Assembly (NCBI GenBank): GCA_021018815.1
Contig: JAITYX010000053.1
Span: 2,552,001 to 2,616,000, forward strand
Direction: 5' to 3'
Source: Talinum fruticosum
Lineage: Eukaryota; Streptophyta; Magnoliopsida; Caryophyllales; Talinaceae
DNA: 64,000 nucleotides
The notes below the pieces were generated by a model that did no database searches, was not told the origin of the DNA, and was given only the letters and a program-made list of their open reading frames with translations. Positions 9,633-20,712 of the stretch are shown in pieces; the first letter of the stretch is position 1, and every line of letters begins with the position of its first letter. The position numbers and the translations under genes were made by a program.

Positions 9633-12600
9633 AGGGACTGAAATTGTGAGATTGAAGGTTTATTTTAAGGGTAAAGTCATAGAGGTTCCTAGGGTCAGCC
9701 TTGATGAGTATAATAGTACTGAGTTATATAAGGATGTTAGATATTGGTGTGAGAAGTATGGTGTAGAGTTCCCCAAGTATGTTGGATTTGAGTGGCATCC
9801 CCCAAAAGAGTTAAGCAAAGAATGGCGAGTGAACACCGATAGTGAATGGATTGCATTAGTGAAGTCTTGGGGTTACTGTACCTAACTTGGTGTGTATTCC
9901 CATTTACATGGTTGAATTGAAGCAGCCTTGTGAAGCCCAACTTATAGTGCAAAGTGTTGAGAATTTGAATGATTGTTTAGGAAATGACAAACCTTTAATA
10001 GACAAAGAAGAAATTGTGGTGTTTGATGAGGACCCAACAGTTAGTCAAGCAAACAAATGGGCGGACACTCTAATTTGTACCCCATCTTTTGAACCTACTA
10101 AGTTGATACCTAGGAGACCAATCACAAGATCTTTGGCTAATTCTCCAGTGAGGCCAACCTCACCAAAGGCCAAAACTGGTACCTCCCCAAAGCCCAAAAC
10201 TAATACCTCCCCAAAATCTCCCCTTTCAGCGAGACCACGAGACAAGGGCCTCTACTAAACTATATTGCGAGTCCTGTAGAACCCCATGTTAGCCCAACCA
10301 AACCACATACCTCATCAACTTCGTGGCCTCTACTTGAACTACATTGCGAGTCTGTAGAACCCCATGTTAGCCCAACCAAACCACATACAAGATCCTCATC
10401 AACTCTTTCAAACCTTATACAGCCCACTGATAAATCAAACAAACCACGACCAAAGTCAACCCAAGCCAAAGCGGCAATCCCAAAACTAAGTACAAGGTCT
10501 GCTGCTGATCTGTTATCCCGTGCTTGGATCTGGAAGAGTTAGATGATTTTGATGTGATGTCACTGTCAAAAGTGCCTAAGTGGGATGGTGAAAATGAGTG
10601 GGATGGTGGTAATGAAACCGAGGTTCAAATTGTTGGTGATGGGGATCAATTTGCGGTGGTTAGGGATAATTGTTCATCTTCCGATGATAGTGATGATGAG
10701 GATTTCAGCATCAATGGCGGTGTGGATGAGTCGGAGGAGGAATCTCTTGATGAAGAAATATTTTCTAGTGATTCGGAGGAAAACTTAGAGTTAGAAAATG
10801 AAAAGAGGATGCAAGTAGGTGCCCAAATCATTGACAGATCCTGAAGATAGGACCCTAATTGTTAATAAAATGGCTAAGATAATAGGGCAAGGGTGTTTGT
10901 GGGAGAGGAATAGGGATGGGAGAATAAGTTTAATGGCAGGTCATATTTTCAATTGTAAAGAGGACTTACTTGCAGCTGTGAGAGAGTATTGCATTGTGGA
11001 GGGATTCATAATGAAGAAAGAGAAAAATGAGGAGACTAGGTACACACAGAGATGTGAGGATCCAAGGTGTACATGGAGAATTCATCTGTAGTGTCCTTGT
11101 TGATAGGACAACATGGATGGTGAAATCACACAGTGGGAGGCATGTTTGTGAGAGGCCCGAGAGAAATAAGCTGGCAAACTCACGTTGGATAGCTCAAAAA
11201 CTATTGCCTTATTTCATTGCTTCTCCAAAATTGGATGTCAAGGGAATGCAGTCAATCATAATGAACAAGTATTCGACATTTGTGCCGGACTATGTTTGTT
11301 GGAGGGCAAAAAGATTGTTAAGGGCAAGCTGTTGAAGGGAAACATGAAGAGGGGTACAAGTATTTGCCTAAATATGCTGAAGAGTTCAAGGCAAAAAACC
11401 CTGGATCTGTTTGTGTCATAAGTTGGTTGGAGCAAGGCCCCGGTAAAAATCCTGTTTTCAAACACATGCTCATTTGTGTTGGTCCTGCTATCACTGCATT
11501 CAAGCAATTATGTAGGCCATTTATTGGGATAGATGCCACTCACCTGAAAGGAGTTTACGGGGAGTACTCCTTACTGCAATGGCTTTAGATGGAAACAACG
11601 GTCGGTTTCCATTAGCATATGCAGTGGTTGAGCTTGAGAATGAAGAAGAATGGGGTTTCTTCTTGACGGCTTTGTAAGGGCACTTGATGCGGTTCAGGAT
11701 CGGTCTAGATATACAATAATGTCAGACAGGCATAAGGTAAGTTCAAGTTTATTACATAGTTCAAAATTTTTTATTAATCATATCATTTTATGTTTATTCA
11801 CAATTCTTTTAAGTTCATGATTTTTATATATGTTGGTGTATCGGGGGCTTGTAAATGCATTGAAAAAGTCATGCCAAGCTGCTTCAAGGAGAATATGCAT
11901 TATCCATTACTTTAAGAACTTCTCTTCACTTTTTCCTGGTAAGTAACAATTTTTAAATGCATACATATAAGATGTGAACTTGAATGACAAATTCTATAGG
12001 GTCTCATATCCTGGCCAATGGCTTTCTATTTTGTCATGCCAAGTTGCTTTCTATTTTAGTCATCCACCATAACGATTGTAGTAGTTATCCGAAATTTGCT
12101 TCCTTTATATAGGTGCTTGGTTCCATGCATACTTTTATATTGCGGCAAATGCCTATGCCCCTTTGTGCATCTCAAGGCCATGGAAAAAATTAAGAAGCAA
12201 GATCCAGCTGCATACCATTGGCTTAGAGACAGTGAGCCACTAGAGTTATGGGCTAGATTTAAGTTCGATGTGAACTTGAAGTGTGAGGATAATACTAATA
12301 ACTTCGTAGAGAGTTTTAATCATGCCATTCTGAAGTTTAGAGGACTGCCTTGCCTTTCCATGCTTGAAGAAATCAGGAAGTTAATTGGTCATAGGTTTGT
12401 GACAAGGTATGAAAAGGCACAAAATTGGCAAGGTAAACTCGTGCCTTTTGTTGAGAGGAAGTTGAGAGAGGTAGAGGTGGATATTAGGAATTGTTCAAAC
12501 ATACTTCATGCAGGAAATGGAGAATTTGATGTAAAAGAGGGACAAATCAACTTCACGAGTTAGGTTGAATGATAAATTCTGTGATCTGTCAAAAGTGGCG

Positions 12601-13408
12601 ACATACGAGAATCCCTTGTAAACATGCAGCAAGGTGCATTGCAAGGATGAAACACTCATTAGATGATTATGTGGAGGACTCGTTACGAGTATAGAAACAT
12701 ACCAACACCTCTACAACCACATCATTAATCCTATTGCTGATCCTTCTATGTGGGAAGTTAGGGACCTGCCTGACTTAGACCCCCTCAACATCAAGTTAAG
12801 CCTGGCAGGCGAGCAGAACACAAGAGAACAGAGACGAGCATCTTATCCCGAGCATGATTTCCAACTCCCACATAAAGTGCAAGGGTCTGGCACCACAAGG
12901 TAAAATTCATGTTTTTTCCATTTCATAAGTGTTTCATAGCTGCAAATATTAATTTTTTTACTCGACTCTGCTACGCAGTGCACTAAATGCTTTAGGCTTG
13001 GGCACAATTCTCGTACTTGTGGGAAGCCAAGGGATGAATTTGGAAGATTATTGAGGAAGAGAAAAAGGCAACCAAAAATAAGGAGCCAAAACCTCGTGGT
13101 AGGCCAAGGAAAACTCAAACAAGCACAACTCTTGCTCCTTCGCCTCTACTCCTTCTAGTTCTACTCAAGCCAAGGGAAAGTCATCCAAAGATCGTGGCAA
13201 GGCGATGAATCTGCAGTCTCCATCTCGCTGCATCTGCTCCTTCTGCAGCTGCTCCCTCCACTTCTGCTCCCCTACATCTCCTCCCTTTGCCTCTGTTCCC
13301 CCACATCTCCTCCATCTACCTTTGATCCATTATCAAGTCCTCGACTCATCAAAAGTGGAAGTGTATTATGGTTTACATCTTGATCTATGTTGTTGGAAGA
13401 TTATGTAG
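9633..13408 (+). pseudogene. mudrA-type MULE transposase, decayed
   Basis: DNA transposase of the Mutator superfamily (cut-and-paste, nuclear). In order: a PB1-like N-terminal segment (9633-9885); a Pro/Thr/Lys-rich linker (about 10090-10260) and an acidic stretch (10524-10840); a MuDR DNA-binding domain (10870-11140), recognisable by the CysX4CysXTrpArg pattern; the DDE core, with Asp in GlyIleAspAlaThrHisLeuLysGly near 11527, Asp in MetSerAspArgHisLys near 11725, and Glu in AsnAsnPheValGluSerPheAsn near 12310; a SWIM zinc finger (ProCysLysHisAlaAlaArgCys) near 12615-12650; and a CCHC-like knuckle near 12985-13030. GTAAG-type intron donors occur at about 11736 and 11940. Several frameshifts and stops (for example near 10260, 11090, 11680, and one base too many before the SWIM cysteines) make this copy inactive. 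The C-terminal end is tentative. Confidence 0.85.
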
Positions 13409-13884
13409 TTAAATTTGTGGGAATATTATGTCATTAAGACTTTGTAATCTTCTTTTAGTGTTGTAATATGTTGTTGGAAGACTATGTGAAGAACTACTTT
13501 GTAGGTTAAGAACTTGTAATCTGTTGTGGTCACAAACAGATTTTACCTTATTTTGGTGTTGCAATGTGAATTAAATTATCTTTTCATTCAAAGTGTCGAG
13601 TACATTTGAGTAAAGTACAAGCCTCATGAACCATCATACTTCTTTATACAAAGGTCTGTCAATACGCACGGTACCCCTGTGCAGAACGTGCACGGCCGTG
13701 CGAACTCGGTTGATTTGTGCACGGTACCCGTGTGATCATTGCACGGCCGTGCGAAATGGCCATACGAGTTCGAAGCTGCGGCAGAATCCAACAAGGATAA
13801 ATTTAAGTACAATCAGTCCAATTAAGTACAATTTTAATAAATAGAACATAATCACCAATATTATAAATTTCCTTATCATAACAA
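13409..13884. other. MULE convergent intergenic spacer with GC palindromes
   Basis: Between the 3' ends of the transposase and the GRF gene. It holds a two-unit GC-rich repeat (13665-13756) with the perfect 12-bp palindrome GCACGGCCGTGC at 13690-13701 and again at 13741-13752, each preceded by GCACGGTACCC. The rest is AT-rich 3' UTR-like sequence. Such a spacer between converging genes could form hairpins or cruciforms; its function is unknown. Confidence 0.6.
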
Positions 13885-14223
13885 TCAAACAACAAGGATA
13901 AATCCAACAAGTACAATTAGTCCAATTAATAACATGATAACAATGGTCAAACCCTTCTCGATCAACTTGTACATGATTCTCGATTGCTGCAACTCGTTCT
14001 TCAATTCACTCAGCAAGCTAACAATAGTCCTATCACACTCCTCACCAATATTTTGATCTACCCATTTGATGAACTTTTCACATCCTATGCACTTCAAGTA
14101 TTCCCTTCCCGGGTTTTCCCTTGAATGTGAAACCCTCCTTTTTCCCACCGGATGACATCTTGGGCATACCCCATCATTGTTCCGATTATATGCATTGCTC
14201 CTTGAAGATGATATGCCTTCCAT
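13885..14223 (-). CDS. GRF-type zinc-finger protein with C-terminal membrane segment (MULE cargo)
   Basis: An intact 112-codon frame when started at the ATG at 14223, just upstream of the domain. An upstream in-frame ATG at 14355 would add 44 Phe-rich residues that look untranslated. Residues about 19-55 form a GRF zinc finger (zf-GRF, PF06839-like): CysProArgCys, then AsnProGlyArgGluTyrLeuLysCys, then Cys and PheIleLysTrpValAsp. Next come a coiled-coil-like helix (about 60-90) and a C-terminal hydrophobic segment of about 20 residues. This layout matches the plant proteins annotated 'At4g04775-like'. It sits inside the MULE, converging with the transposase, as mudrB does with mudrA in MuDR. 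It is the only undamaged gene of the element. GRF fingers in other proteins bind single-stranded or structured nucleic acid; a role in transposition is inference. Confidence 0.8.
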   Translation of the reverse strand: MEGISSSRSNAYNRNNDGVCPRCHPVGKRRVSHSRENPGREYLKCIGCEKFIKWVDQNIGEECDRTIVSLLSELKNELQQSRIMYKLIEKGLTIVIMLLIGLIVLVGFILVV

Positions 14224-14431
14224 TTTTACCAACCGCCACGAGAAAAAAAAAAAAAACCCACAATCCTCAAGCCCAAAAATCAGAAAAATTAGGGATAAAG
14301 ACACAAACGAATTACTCCTATATGTGAAGAAGGAAGAGAAAGTACCAAGCTTCACAAACCAACCTTCAATACGCCCACTTCTTCAAAACGAAGATGGAAA
14401 AATGGAGGAGAAAGATAATTGAAGGATAACT

Positions 14432-14545
14432 CATGGAAATGGAGGTTGAGGGAGATGGAAGTTGAGGTTGAGGGAGATGGAGATGGAAGTTGAGGTTAAG
14501 GGAGATGGATATGGAGGTTGAGGGAGATGAAGATGGAAAAACAAA
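14432..14545. repeat. Purine-rich minisatellite upstream of GRF gene
   Basis: Imperfect repeats built from GATGGAAGTTGAGG and TTGAGGGAGATGG, about 25-30 bp per unit, four units. They lie about 210-320 bp upstream of the GRF start codon, in its promoter region. Confidence 0.65.
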
Positions 14546-14647
14546 GGAGGCAAGGCAGGCTATATAGAAGGAGAGAAGAATACATGACCGTTGCTAGAAG
14601 GGTAATATGGGAAGTTCAACTCAAATAGCCGGAAAAGTGAAGTTCGA

Positions 14648-14769
14648 GCCCGGAATTGGACCCACGAAATAGTTGGCCCAATAATTTAAGGCGCCTTTTT
14701 ATAATTTTTGATAACTTTGGGTCCAAAAATAGTTGGCCTAAAACTTAAGGTACCTTCTAGTTTTTTTTG
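14648..14769 (-). repeat. MULE 3' terminal inverted repeat
   Basis: Inverted copy of 8615-8737 (about 122 bp). Both arms encode the same short spurious peptide in opposite orientation (8486-8677 on -, 14708 onward on +), an independent sign of the inverted repeat. It is followed by the TSD copy at 14770-14779. Confidence 0.92.
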
Positions 14770-15184
14770 CATAACACTTAATAATGGGAAAGAGTTAGAG
14801 GAACCTAGGAAAAACATAGAGGTAGAGCTAGAATTAGAGGTCAAGGAATCTGAACTTGACCAAAATAAAGATAAGGCCTCTAACGCTGAGGAAATAGGTG
14901 AAAATAAGAAAGATCTTTACAAGCCTATCCCACATTTTCCTAGTAGATTGATAAGCAAAACTTCTAAGATAGACGAGGCAATTGAAGATATTATAGAAGT
15001 ATCTAGGAAGGTAGAAACAAACATTCCTCTTCTAGATACCATGAAACGAGAACCTCGTTATGCTAAGTTCCTTAAAGATCTATTCACGAATAAATTAAAA
15101 TTTAAAAGGAACAAAAAGGTAAGTGTGGGGAGAATACATCTGTTCTTTTCCAAAAGAAATCTCCCACTAATTGCAAGTATGTAG
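14770..15184 (+). pseudogene. gag: Gag/pro distal segment of Athila-like element
   Basis: The open frame resumes after the Mutator TSD with Glu/Lys-rich sequence, then ProHisPheProSerArgLeu, a ValGluThrAsnIleProLeuLeuAsp block and ArgTyrAlaLysPheLeuLysAspLeu. These blocks are characteristic of the gag-to-protease region of Athila/Tat-type elements. Shortly after the LysValSerVal block the sequence leaves the expected protease and stops (15182-15184), running straight into a 3' UTR. RT, RNase H and integrase are absent, so the element looks like a gag-only (TR-GAG-like) deletion derivative. Confidence 0.75.
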
Positions 15185-16500
15185 GAGACCAGATCAATTT
15201 AGTGTGGGAAATGCAAGCTGAATGATCCTTGAGCTACAAAGGTGTCGAGCCAAAGACGGTAAACAAAGGCGCTGGTTGGGAGGCAACCCAACATTTTCAG
15301 GGAAGTTTCTATAATTTTTACTTTAATTTTATTTTTATTTTTATTTAGCATGCATTAGGGACAATGCATGAATTAAGTGTGCGGGAGTGCATCCTGCATT
15401 TTAATTTTATGCATTTATCTTTATTGCATTTTAATTTTATGCATTTATCTTTATCTTATTTTTTGAAAAAAAAATATTCTTGTAAAGAAATGCATGAACA
15501 TGAATATATGCTAGGTTAACTTGCTTAAATTTTTCTCTTTCTAATTTTTCTTTCCCTTTGAAAGTGAGAAATTTAAACATGTTAATTGTCATTCGAGTTG
15601 TTTGAGTTGATCTTCATATATTTCTTCAATTAGTGACAATCATAATTTTTACTGTCGATTTGATCATGTTATATGATCGTGATAGAGGCAATAAATTGAC
15701 TTAAACCGTTCATCTAGACTACTGAACTTAGCAGATTGACTCATTAAAATTTTGATTTTTCTTGTTTTGCCTACAAAAAAAAATTAAAAAAAAATTGTTA
15801 GTTCACCAACATGGGTCGGAGTTGGTGGCTCGGCGCCATTTCCCCTTAAGTTTAGGTCTCAAGTTGAGCCTTATGAATGGAGTAACCCATGCTGGGAGAG
15901 TCATGCCCCTTTTAGGCCGATCAATGGCTCGAACCATACTAACAAAAAGAAAAAAAAAGAAAAAGAAAAAAATAGAGTATTAACTCCAGCACCTCTGTTT
16001 GGGTGAGTGGGAGACAGGGAGTGTTATATTTCTAAGACCCTATATGGGCCTCGAATATGTGCTTGAATGGAGTTATATATATATATATATAATTGAAAAA
16101 AAAAAAAAGGTTTGCAAAACAAGTTTATTATCGATTTTTAGTGAGTTATCTGCTGATTCGGTGTCTCTATAACCATACTGCACCTTAATTTTTCCCATCC
16201 TAAAAAGTTTTAGACCTCTTGACCGGAATGTACATGTTTGAAAAATATGGATAAATTTTTGATTGTTGCTTAATTAAAAGAGATATTGTGAGGCTGATGA
16301 ATAAACTCTCTGATGGCAATGAAATGTTTAGTTCTTCACTTGCTTGGGAAAGACAAAAATTTCATCAAACTATTTTTGAAAGCAAGGCAAACTTAGTGCA
16401 TACTTTATGTTTTATGTATATCTTTATAAGAAACCATAATATTAGATCGAGTCTTAGATTTCTTTGCACGAGGACGTCCAAAGTCTAAGTGTGGGGGATT
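15185..16500 (+). other. 3' untranslated interior of Athila-like element, with PPT
   Basis: No gene. It contains the GGTTGGGAGGCAACCCAAC motif (15275-15293) seen after the coding region in many Athila/Tat elements, the AAGTGTGCGGGAGTG motif (15376-15390), several A-rich tracts, and an (AT)n run (16074-16091). It ends in the polypurine tract AAGTGTGGGGGATT (16487-16500), immediately before the 3' LTR. Confidence 0.7.
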
Positions 16501-18693
16501 TGTTAAGTCGTAGTTTATACGTATTTTTAGTAGTTATTTAGTTTATATTATATAGTTTATTTTATCTAATTTATTCTATTTTGTCTATTTATAGGTAATT
16601 ATCGAATAAAGTGGGGAAGAGAAGAAAAGTCGTTAAAAGTGGATTTTTAGCTACCGACAAGCATCCAAGAAAATATATGAAGTCGGTCCATAAATATAAT
16701 ATGTAATAAAATATTTATTTTAGGATATTATATTTTAGGAAATCCTAATTGGAATAGAAAAGGAAACTTAGAAGAGAAGAAAGAGAAATAAGCCCTAACT
16801 CTTTCACCCTATATATACTACTTATTATCATCATGGAGAGGGAGACCCGGGAAGCCAGCCACATACATCCCAGCCGCCTGCACTGCTGCTTGCTCACGTC
16901 CACTGCCCACACAAGCAGCCAGCCACCTAGCTACCCGGACCACCTCACGTTCTCTTGCTGCACTTGCTGCCGCTGCTCCTTGTTGCACTCGCTGCTTGTC
17001 TGCCACTTGCTCCTGGCTGCACCGTCACTGCTGCTGCTGCTCCTTGCTGGCTGCTGCTGTCCGCTGCCCAGCCAGCCACCATCCATCACCATCTTCTTCA
17101 TCTTCCCGGGTCAAAGAAACTAATATCGGTAGTATAATTTAGTTTTGTAATTTTTATTAGAAAAGATCGAGTTTTTATTGTTAGATTAATATTAAAGATG
17201 CTAGTTTTATTTAGTTTACATGTTTTAAATTACATTATGTGTGAGTAGTTTTTCTTATACTTGGTATAATCTACTTGAAGCCATGTTAAATTATTTATTT
17301 TGAAACAAAGTTTCGATTTTTATTGTCTTATTGATTCAATCCATGATTCTATGATAATTTGTGTTTAATGTTCATGAATTTATGTCTAATTAATTAGAGT
17401 GCACGCTACTTAGTTTTATATAAATTCATGTGATAGTTTAAAGGGTTTAAGTACGTAATTGCTTGATCTTTTAGACATAAGTATCACCCTAGTTAATCAT
17501 GGATGGCTCATACCCATCTCTTTTAATTAGGAAATTATCATAGATCCTTCTTAAATCAATTTGCTAGTAGATTGGTTATTAGGTGCTAGATGATGTTTTT
17601 CTAATACTTAATGCTCTGATTTGATTAAATTCTAGTGCTAGTGCTAGGGTTATCAATATTAGTAGGGTTTATATTAGGGTTAGGCCTAAGTAAACTAATA
17701 ACTAAGGAAAAACGGGGAAGATCCGCTAGTGATTGTCTTCTACAGTTTAGCTCATGGGTAGATCAATTTGTGTGTTAATGATAAATAATAATTTGCATGG
17801 TGGATATAGATTATACTAAGCGTTTTTATAAATTTGCTATTTTTGATAATTATTTGTTTGCTTTTAGTTATTTTCTTGAGTTTATTAATTTTTACTTATA
17901 AAGTTATAGTCTTTTATTATCAATTTCATTAAACCCCCTAAAGATCATTATTTTAGATTAGTTTTAGTAATTTTAATTTAATTTTATTTTGAGTCTTTAT
18001 ATATTTTAATTTTCAGAATTAATTTTCTATTAGTTTTTATTATTTTTGAGTCAGTTTGTTAGAAATTAGTTTAAAAACATTTTCTTTTGTTATTTTTTGT
18101 GTTTTATTTTCTTTTAGGGTTTAGATAGAGTCCTAGTTTGCTGTGATTAAATTTTAGAATTTTTGGAATTAATTTGATATTTTTTCAGATTTAATTCTTG
18201 AATTTAATTACTGCAGGTTTTTAATAAAATAAATTCGTAAATTAGATTTAAATTTTTTTTTATATTTTTAGGGTCTGGTTAGGTTTAGAAAATTAGTATT
18301 ATTATTCTGGGTAATTTTAGTATTTATTTTCGTAATTATTTTATTGCAGAATTTTACTTATTTAATTTTCTGTTTTAGAATTTGTTTATTTTCTGCTTTA
18401 GTTTTCTGTTTTAATTGTTCTAAAAAATATACAAAAATATTTCTGGGTTATTGTAGTTTTATTATTATGTATAAATTATTTATTTAGTTGTTAGATAATT
18501 TTATATGAATTTTAATTATTGATTTTAATTTATATTTTCTGTTTTGTTTTTAAGAGTACTAAATTTAATTAGATTAAAACTTGCATGTTATTATATCTTT
18601 CCTCGTGGATTCGATCCCTACTTGCCCTTGCTATATTGTTTATTATAAGTTTAAGTAGTGGTTTAATTTGTTGCTCGTACGACAAGTTTAACA
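16501..18693 (+). repeat. 3' LTR of Athila-like element
   Basis: 2,193 bp, TGTTAAGTCG...TTTAACA, near-identical to 5079-7244, with the TATA box TATATATA at 16810-16817. It carries a short stretch (about 17744-17780) missing from the 5' LTR. It is followed by the TSD ATTTT (18694-18698). Confidence 0.9.
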
Positions 18694-18698
18694 ATTTT

Positions 18699-18917
18699 GT
18701 GGATTCAAAATAGTGGATTTGACTTGGTGATTAGACTAGCACTGTTCTTGGTTTTCTCGCCCAGGAGGGTTTCCATGTATCTATGAGTTTACACTTTTCC
18801 GAGTCCAATCTAGACTCAGATTGTCTTGTTCATTTTTTCAAGCTTAAATCTTCTAAATTTGTTAAAATGTCCTCATCACCCTATTCAATCCCCTTTTAGG
18901 GTGAGTAAGACTCTCCA
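18699..18917 (+). repeat. LTR B, right part
   Basis: Continuation of LTR B after the Athila-like insertion: GTGGATTCAAAATAGTGG, GGATTTGACTTGG, the GGAGGGTTTCCATGTA block and CATCACCCTATTCA. It ends around CTCTCCA. Confidence 0.8.
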
Positions 18918-19229
18918 AGAGCAAACCTTCATCCGAGTTAACTCTTTCCGAGTTCGACCACTTATTTATTTTTTGCTCCGATATATTTGTTCATATTTGT
19001 TGTTGTACTCGCTCCGAAATAACAATTCATATTTTTTTGCTAAATATGTTATTCGCATAAATATTCTAAGTAGTGATAGTATTTAAAATGCTCTTTCCGA
19101 GTATGAAACACTTCACTCACTATTTCTTATTCCGATATATTCTACTCGAGTAAGAATGAAAACTCATATTTTTCACTAACAAAGTTTCTATCTCGAGTGT
19201 GAAATACCTTTCATCAAAAAGGTGGAGAT
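18918..19229 (+). other. Short internal stub between LTR B and LTR C, with PPT
   Basis: About 312 bp, matching the stub at 3465-3829: GAGCAAACCTTCA, GCTCCGATATA, CACTTCACTCACTATTTC, and a PPT-like end (AAAAAGGTGGAGAT). No gene. Confidence 0.6.
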
Positions 19230-20712
19230 TGAAGACTCGGACTCGAATCTACATCATTCTGAGTACTACATAGAGACTCGAGTGCAAACCTCATCCCTCC
19301 TAAGTTTTGATCACAATTCATTCCGAGTGTTATAGAAACTCCTATATAAGTTTTCATTCGTTTCGATCGACTCGGAAAACACATTATTGTTTATCTTCTC
19401 ACATTCATGTTTCTAAGTCACTCGGACACCACTCGGATCTATTGTATATATAAATAATATCTCTAACACTTTTTATCCGAGTTACGGTTACATATTTCAA
19501 CACAAAGTGAATTACAATGTTAATTTCGCTTTCTAAGTCAGCTTGTATGTTTGAGAATTATTTGTTCGGATCAAGTCTCTATACTCTTATGTTTTCACTC
19601 TTTTAACTTGATCTATCTTGGGACTCGACTCGATGGAATTTGAGTATATTGAATATTAGACTCAGAAAATTCCATTCTTCTAGGCCTAAGATAATTATGC
19701 ACTTAATTGTCTTAATTAAATTATTATCTCGTGCCTAGTCTTGAACCAAAGTATTTTATACTTTGAGAACCAAAGTATTTTATACTTTGAGAACCAAAGT
19801 GGTTTACTTTTGTAGGTTATCCAAACGAGGTTATCTCATTTTTCAATTACAAAAGTAACCGGCTTCAAGCTGTCAATAACCAACAGACAAGGCTTATCTA
19901 CTTCGAACAAGGCTCGAAGCTCTATCGAGGTTGTCTGTTTCCAAAACTGGAAAACTTCAACGCTAAGCTCAATGATGATTTCCACCTTACTTTTCGGACA
20001 TCGCCAATTGATTGGAGCACCTTTAGGAGCCAAGAGCCATTGCACAACATTCACATCCCAATGGATCTTTTCGAGCGACTCGAAGAGTTGTTACAACGGC
20101 CGATAAAGACTTCTATTCAGAACTAAGGCACAACGGCTAATCTGCTTGGTCATCTATAAATAGAAGCCACTTCATAAGACTTGAAGATTGCTTAACACAT
20201 TACTGAAACTATATCTCTTAGTACAATACTTATTGAATCTTCTTCTTACAACTCCAAGTCTATACTTAATACTTTTCCGAGTTGTAAAGTCTTATAATCA
20301 GTCACATATTTTTCTTACTTTCCGAGTAAGGTCCCTTGACTGAGCTGTAAGGGTTAACTCATCTTAGTTGTCCCTAGCTGTAAAGGTTACCTCGGTTAGG
20401 AAGTACTAGATCGGATAAGGGAACTTCGAGTCTAGGAAAACTCTATAAGGAATTGTCTAAGGGAGCAATTCTGGTTGAGTCAGTTCATTGTATTTTGAGG
20501 ATTCAAAATATTGGATTTGACTTGGTGCTTGGATTAGCACTGTCCGTGGTTTTCTGCCCCGGAGGGTTTCCACGTATCTCGTATACACTTTTCCGAGTCC
20601 AATCTAGACTCGGATTCTCTTATTTATCCTTTTCAAGCTTAAAGTTTCTAAGTTTGTCAAAATTTCTTCATCACCCTATTCACCCTCCCTCCAGGGTGAC
20701 TAATACTCTCCA
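19230..20712 (+). repeat. LTR C of SIRE/Maximus-like array
   Basis: 1,483 bp, starting TGAAGACTCGG and ending at ACTCTCCA, where similarity with LTRs A and B stops. It has the TATA box TATAAATA (20155-20162) and all shared blocks. A 24-bp unit (GAACCAAAGTATTTTATACT..) is tandemly duplicated at 19743-19802, unique to this copy. What follows (20713 on) is unrelated Gypsy sequence, so this LTR marks the right edge of the array. Confidence 0.78.

Larger units (their letters stand above)
8615..14769 (+). mobile_element. Mutator-like DNA transposon (MULE) inserted in gag
   Basis: 6,155 bp bounded by long terminal inverted repeats (8615-8737 and 14648-14769, differing at only a few positions), each starting CAAAAAAAA(A)CTAG, and by an exact 10-bp TSD. 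The + strand carries a decayed mudrA-type transposase (9583-13408). The - strand carries an intact GRF zinc-finger/TM gene (13885-14223). The two genes converge on a GC-rich palindromic spacer. Removing the element reconnects the two halves of gag, so it arrived after the Athila-like element. Confidence 0.93.
5079..18693 (+). mobile_element. Non-autonomous Athila-like Gypsy element (gag only), inserted in LTR B
   Basis: 13,615 bp between perfect 5-bp duplications ATTTT (5074-5078 and 18694-18698). The element begins TGTTAAGTCGTAG and ends TTTAACA, with direct LTRs (5079-7244 and 16501-18693), a tRNA-Asp-type PBS, a gag reading frame and a PPT. There is no reverse transcriptase, RNase H or integrase, so it would depend on an autonomous relative. 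About 6.2 kb of its length is a Mutator-like element inserted in gag. The LTRs are very similar, which suggests a fairly recent insertion. The Athila/Tat affiliation is inferred from the PBS type, the gag style, and the GTTGGGAGGCAACCCAAC motif downstream of gag (15276-15293). Confidence 0.9.
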
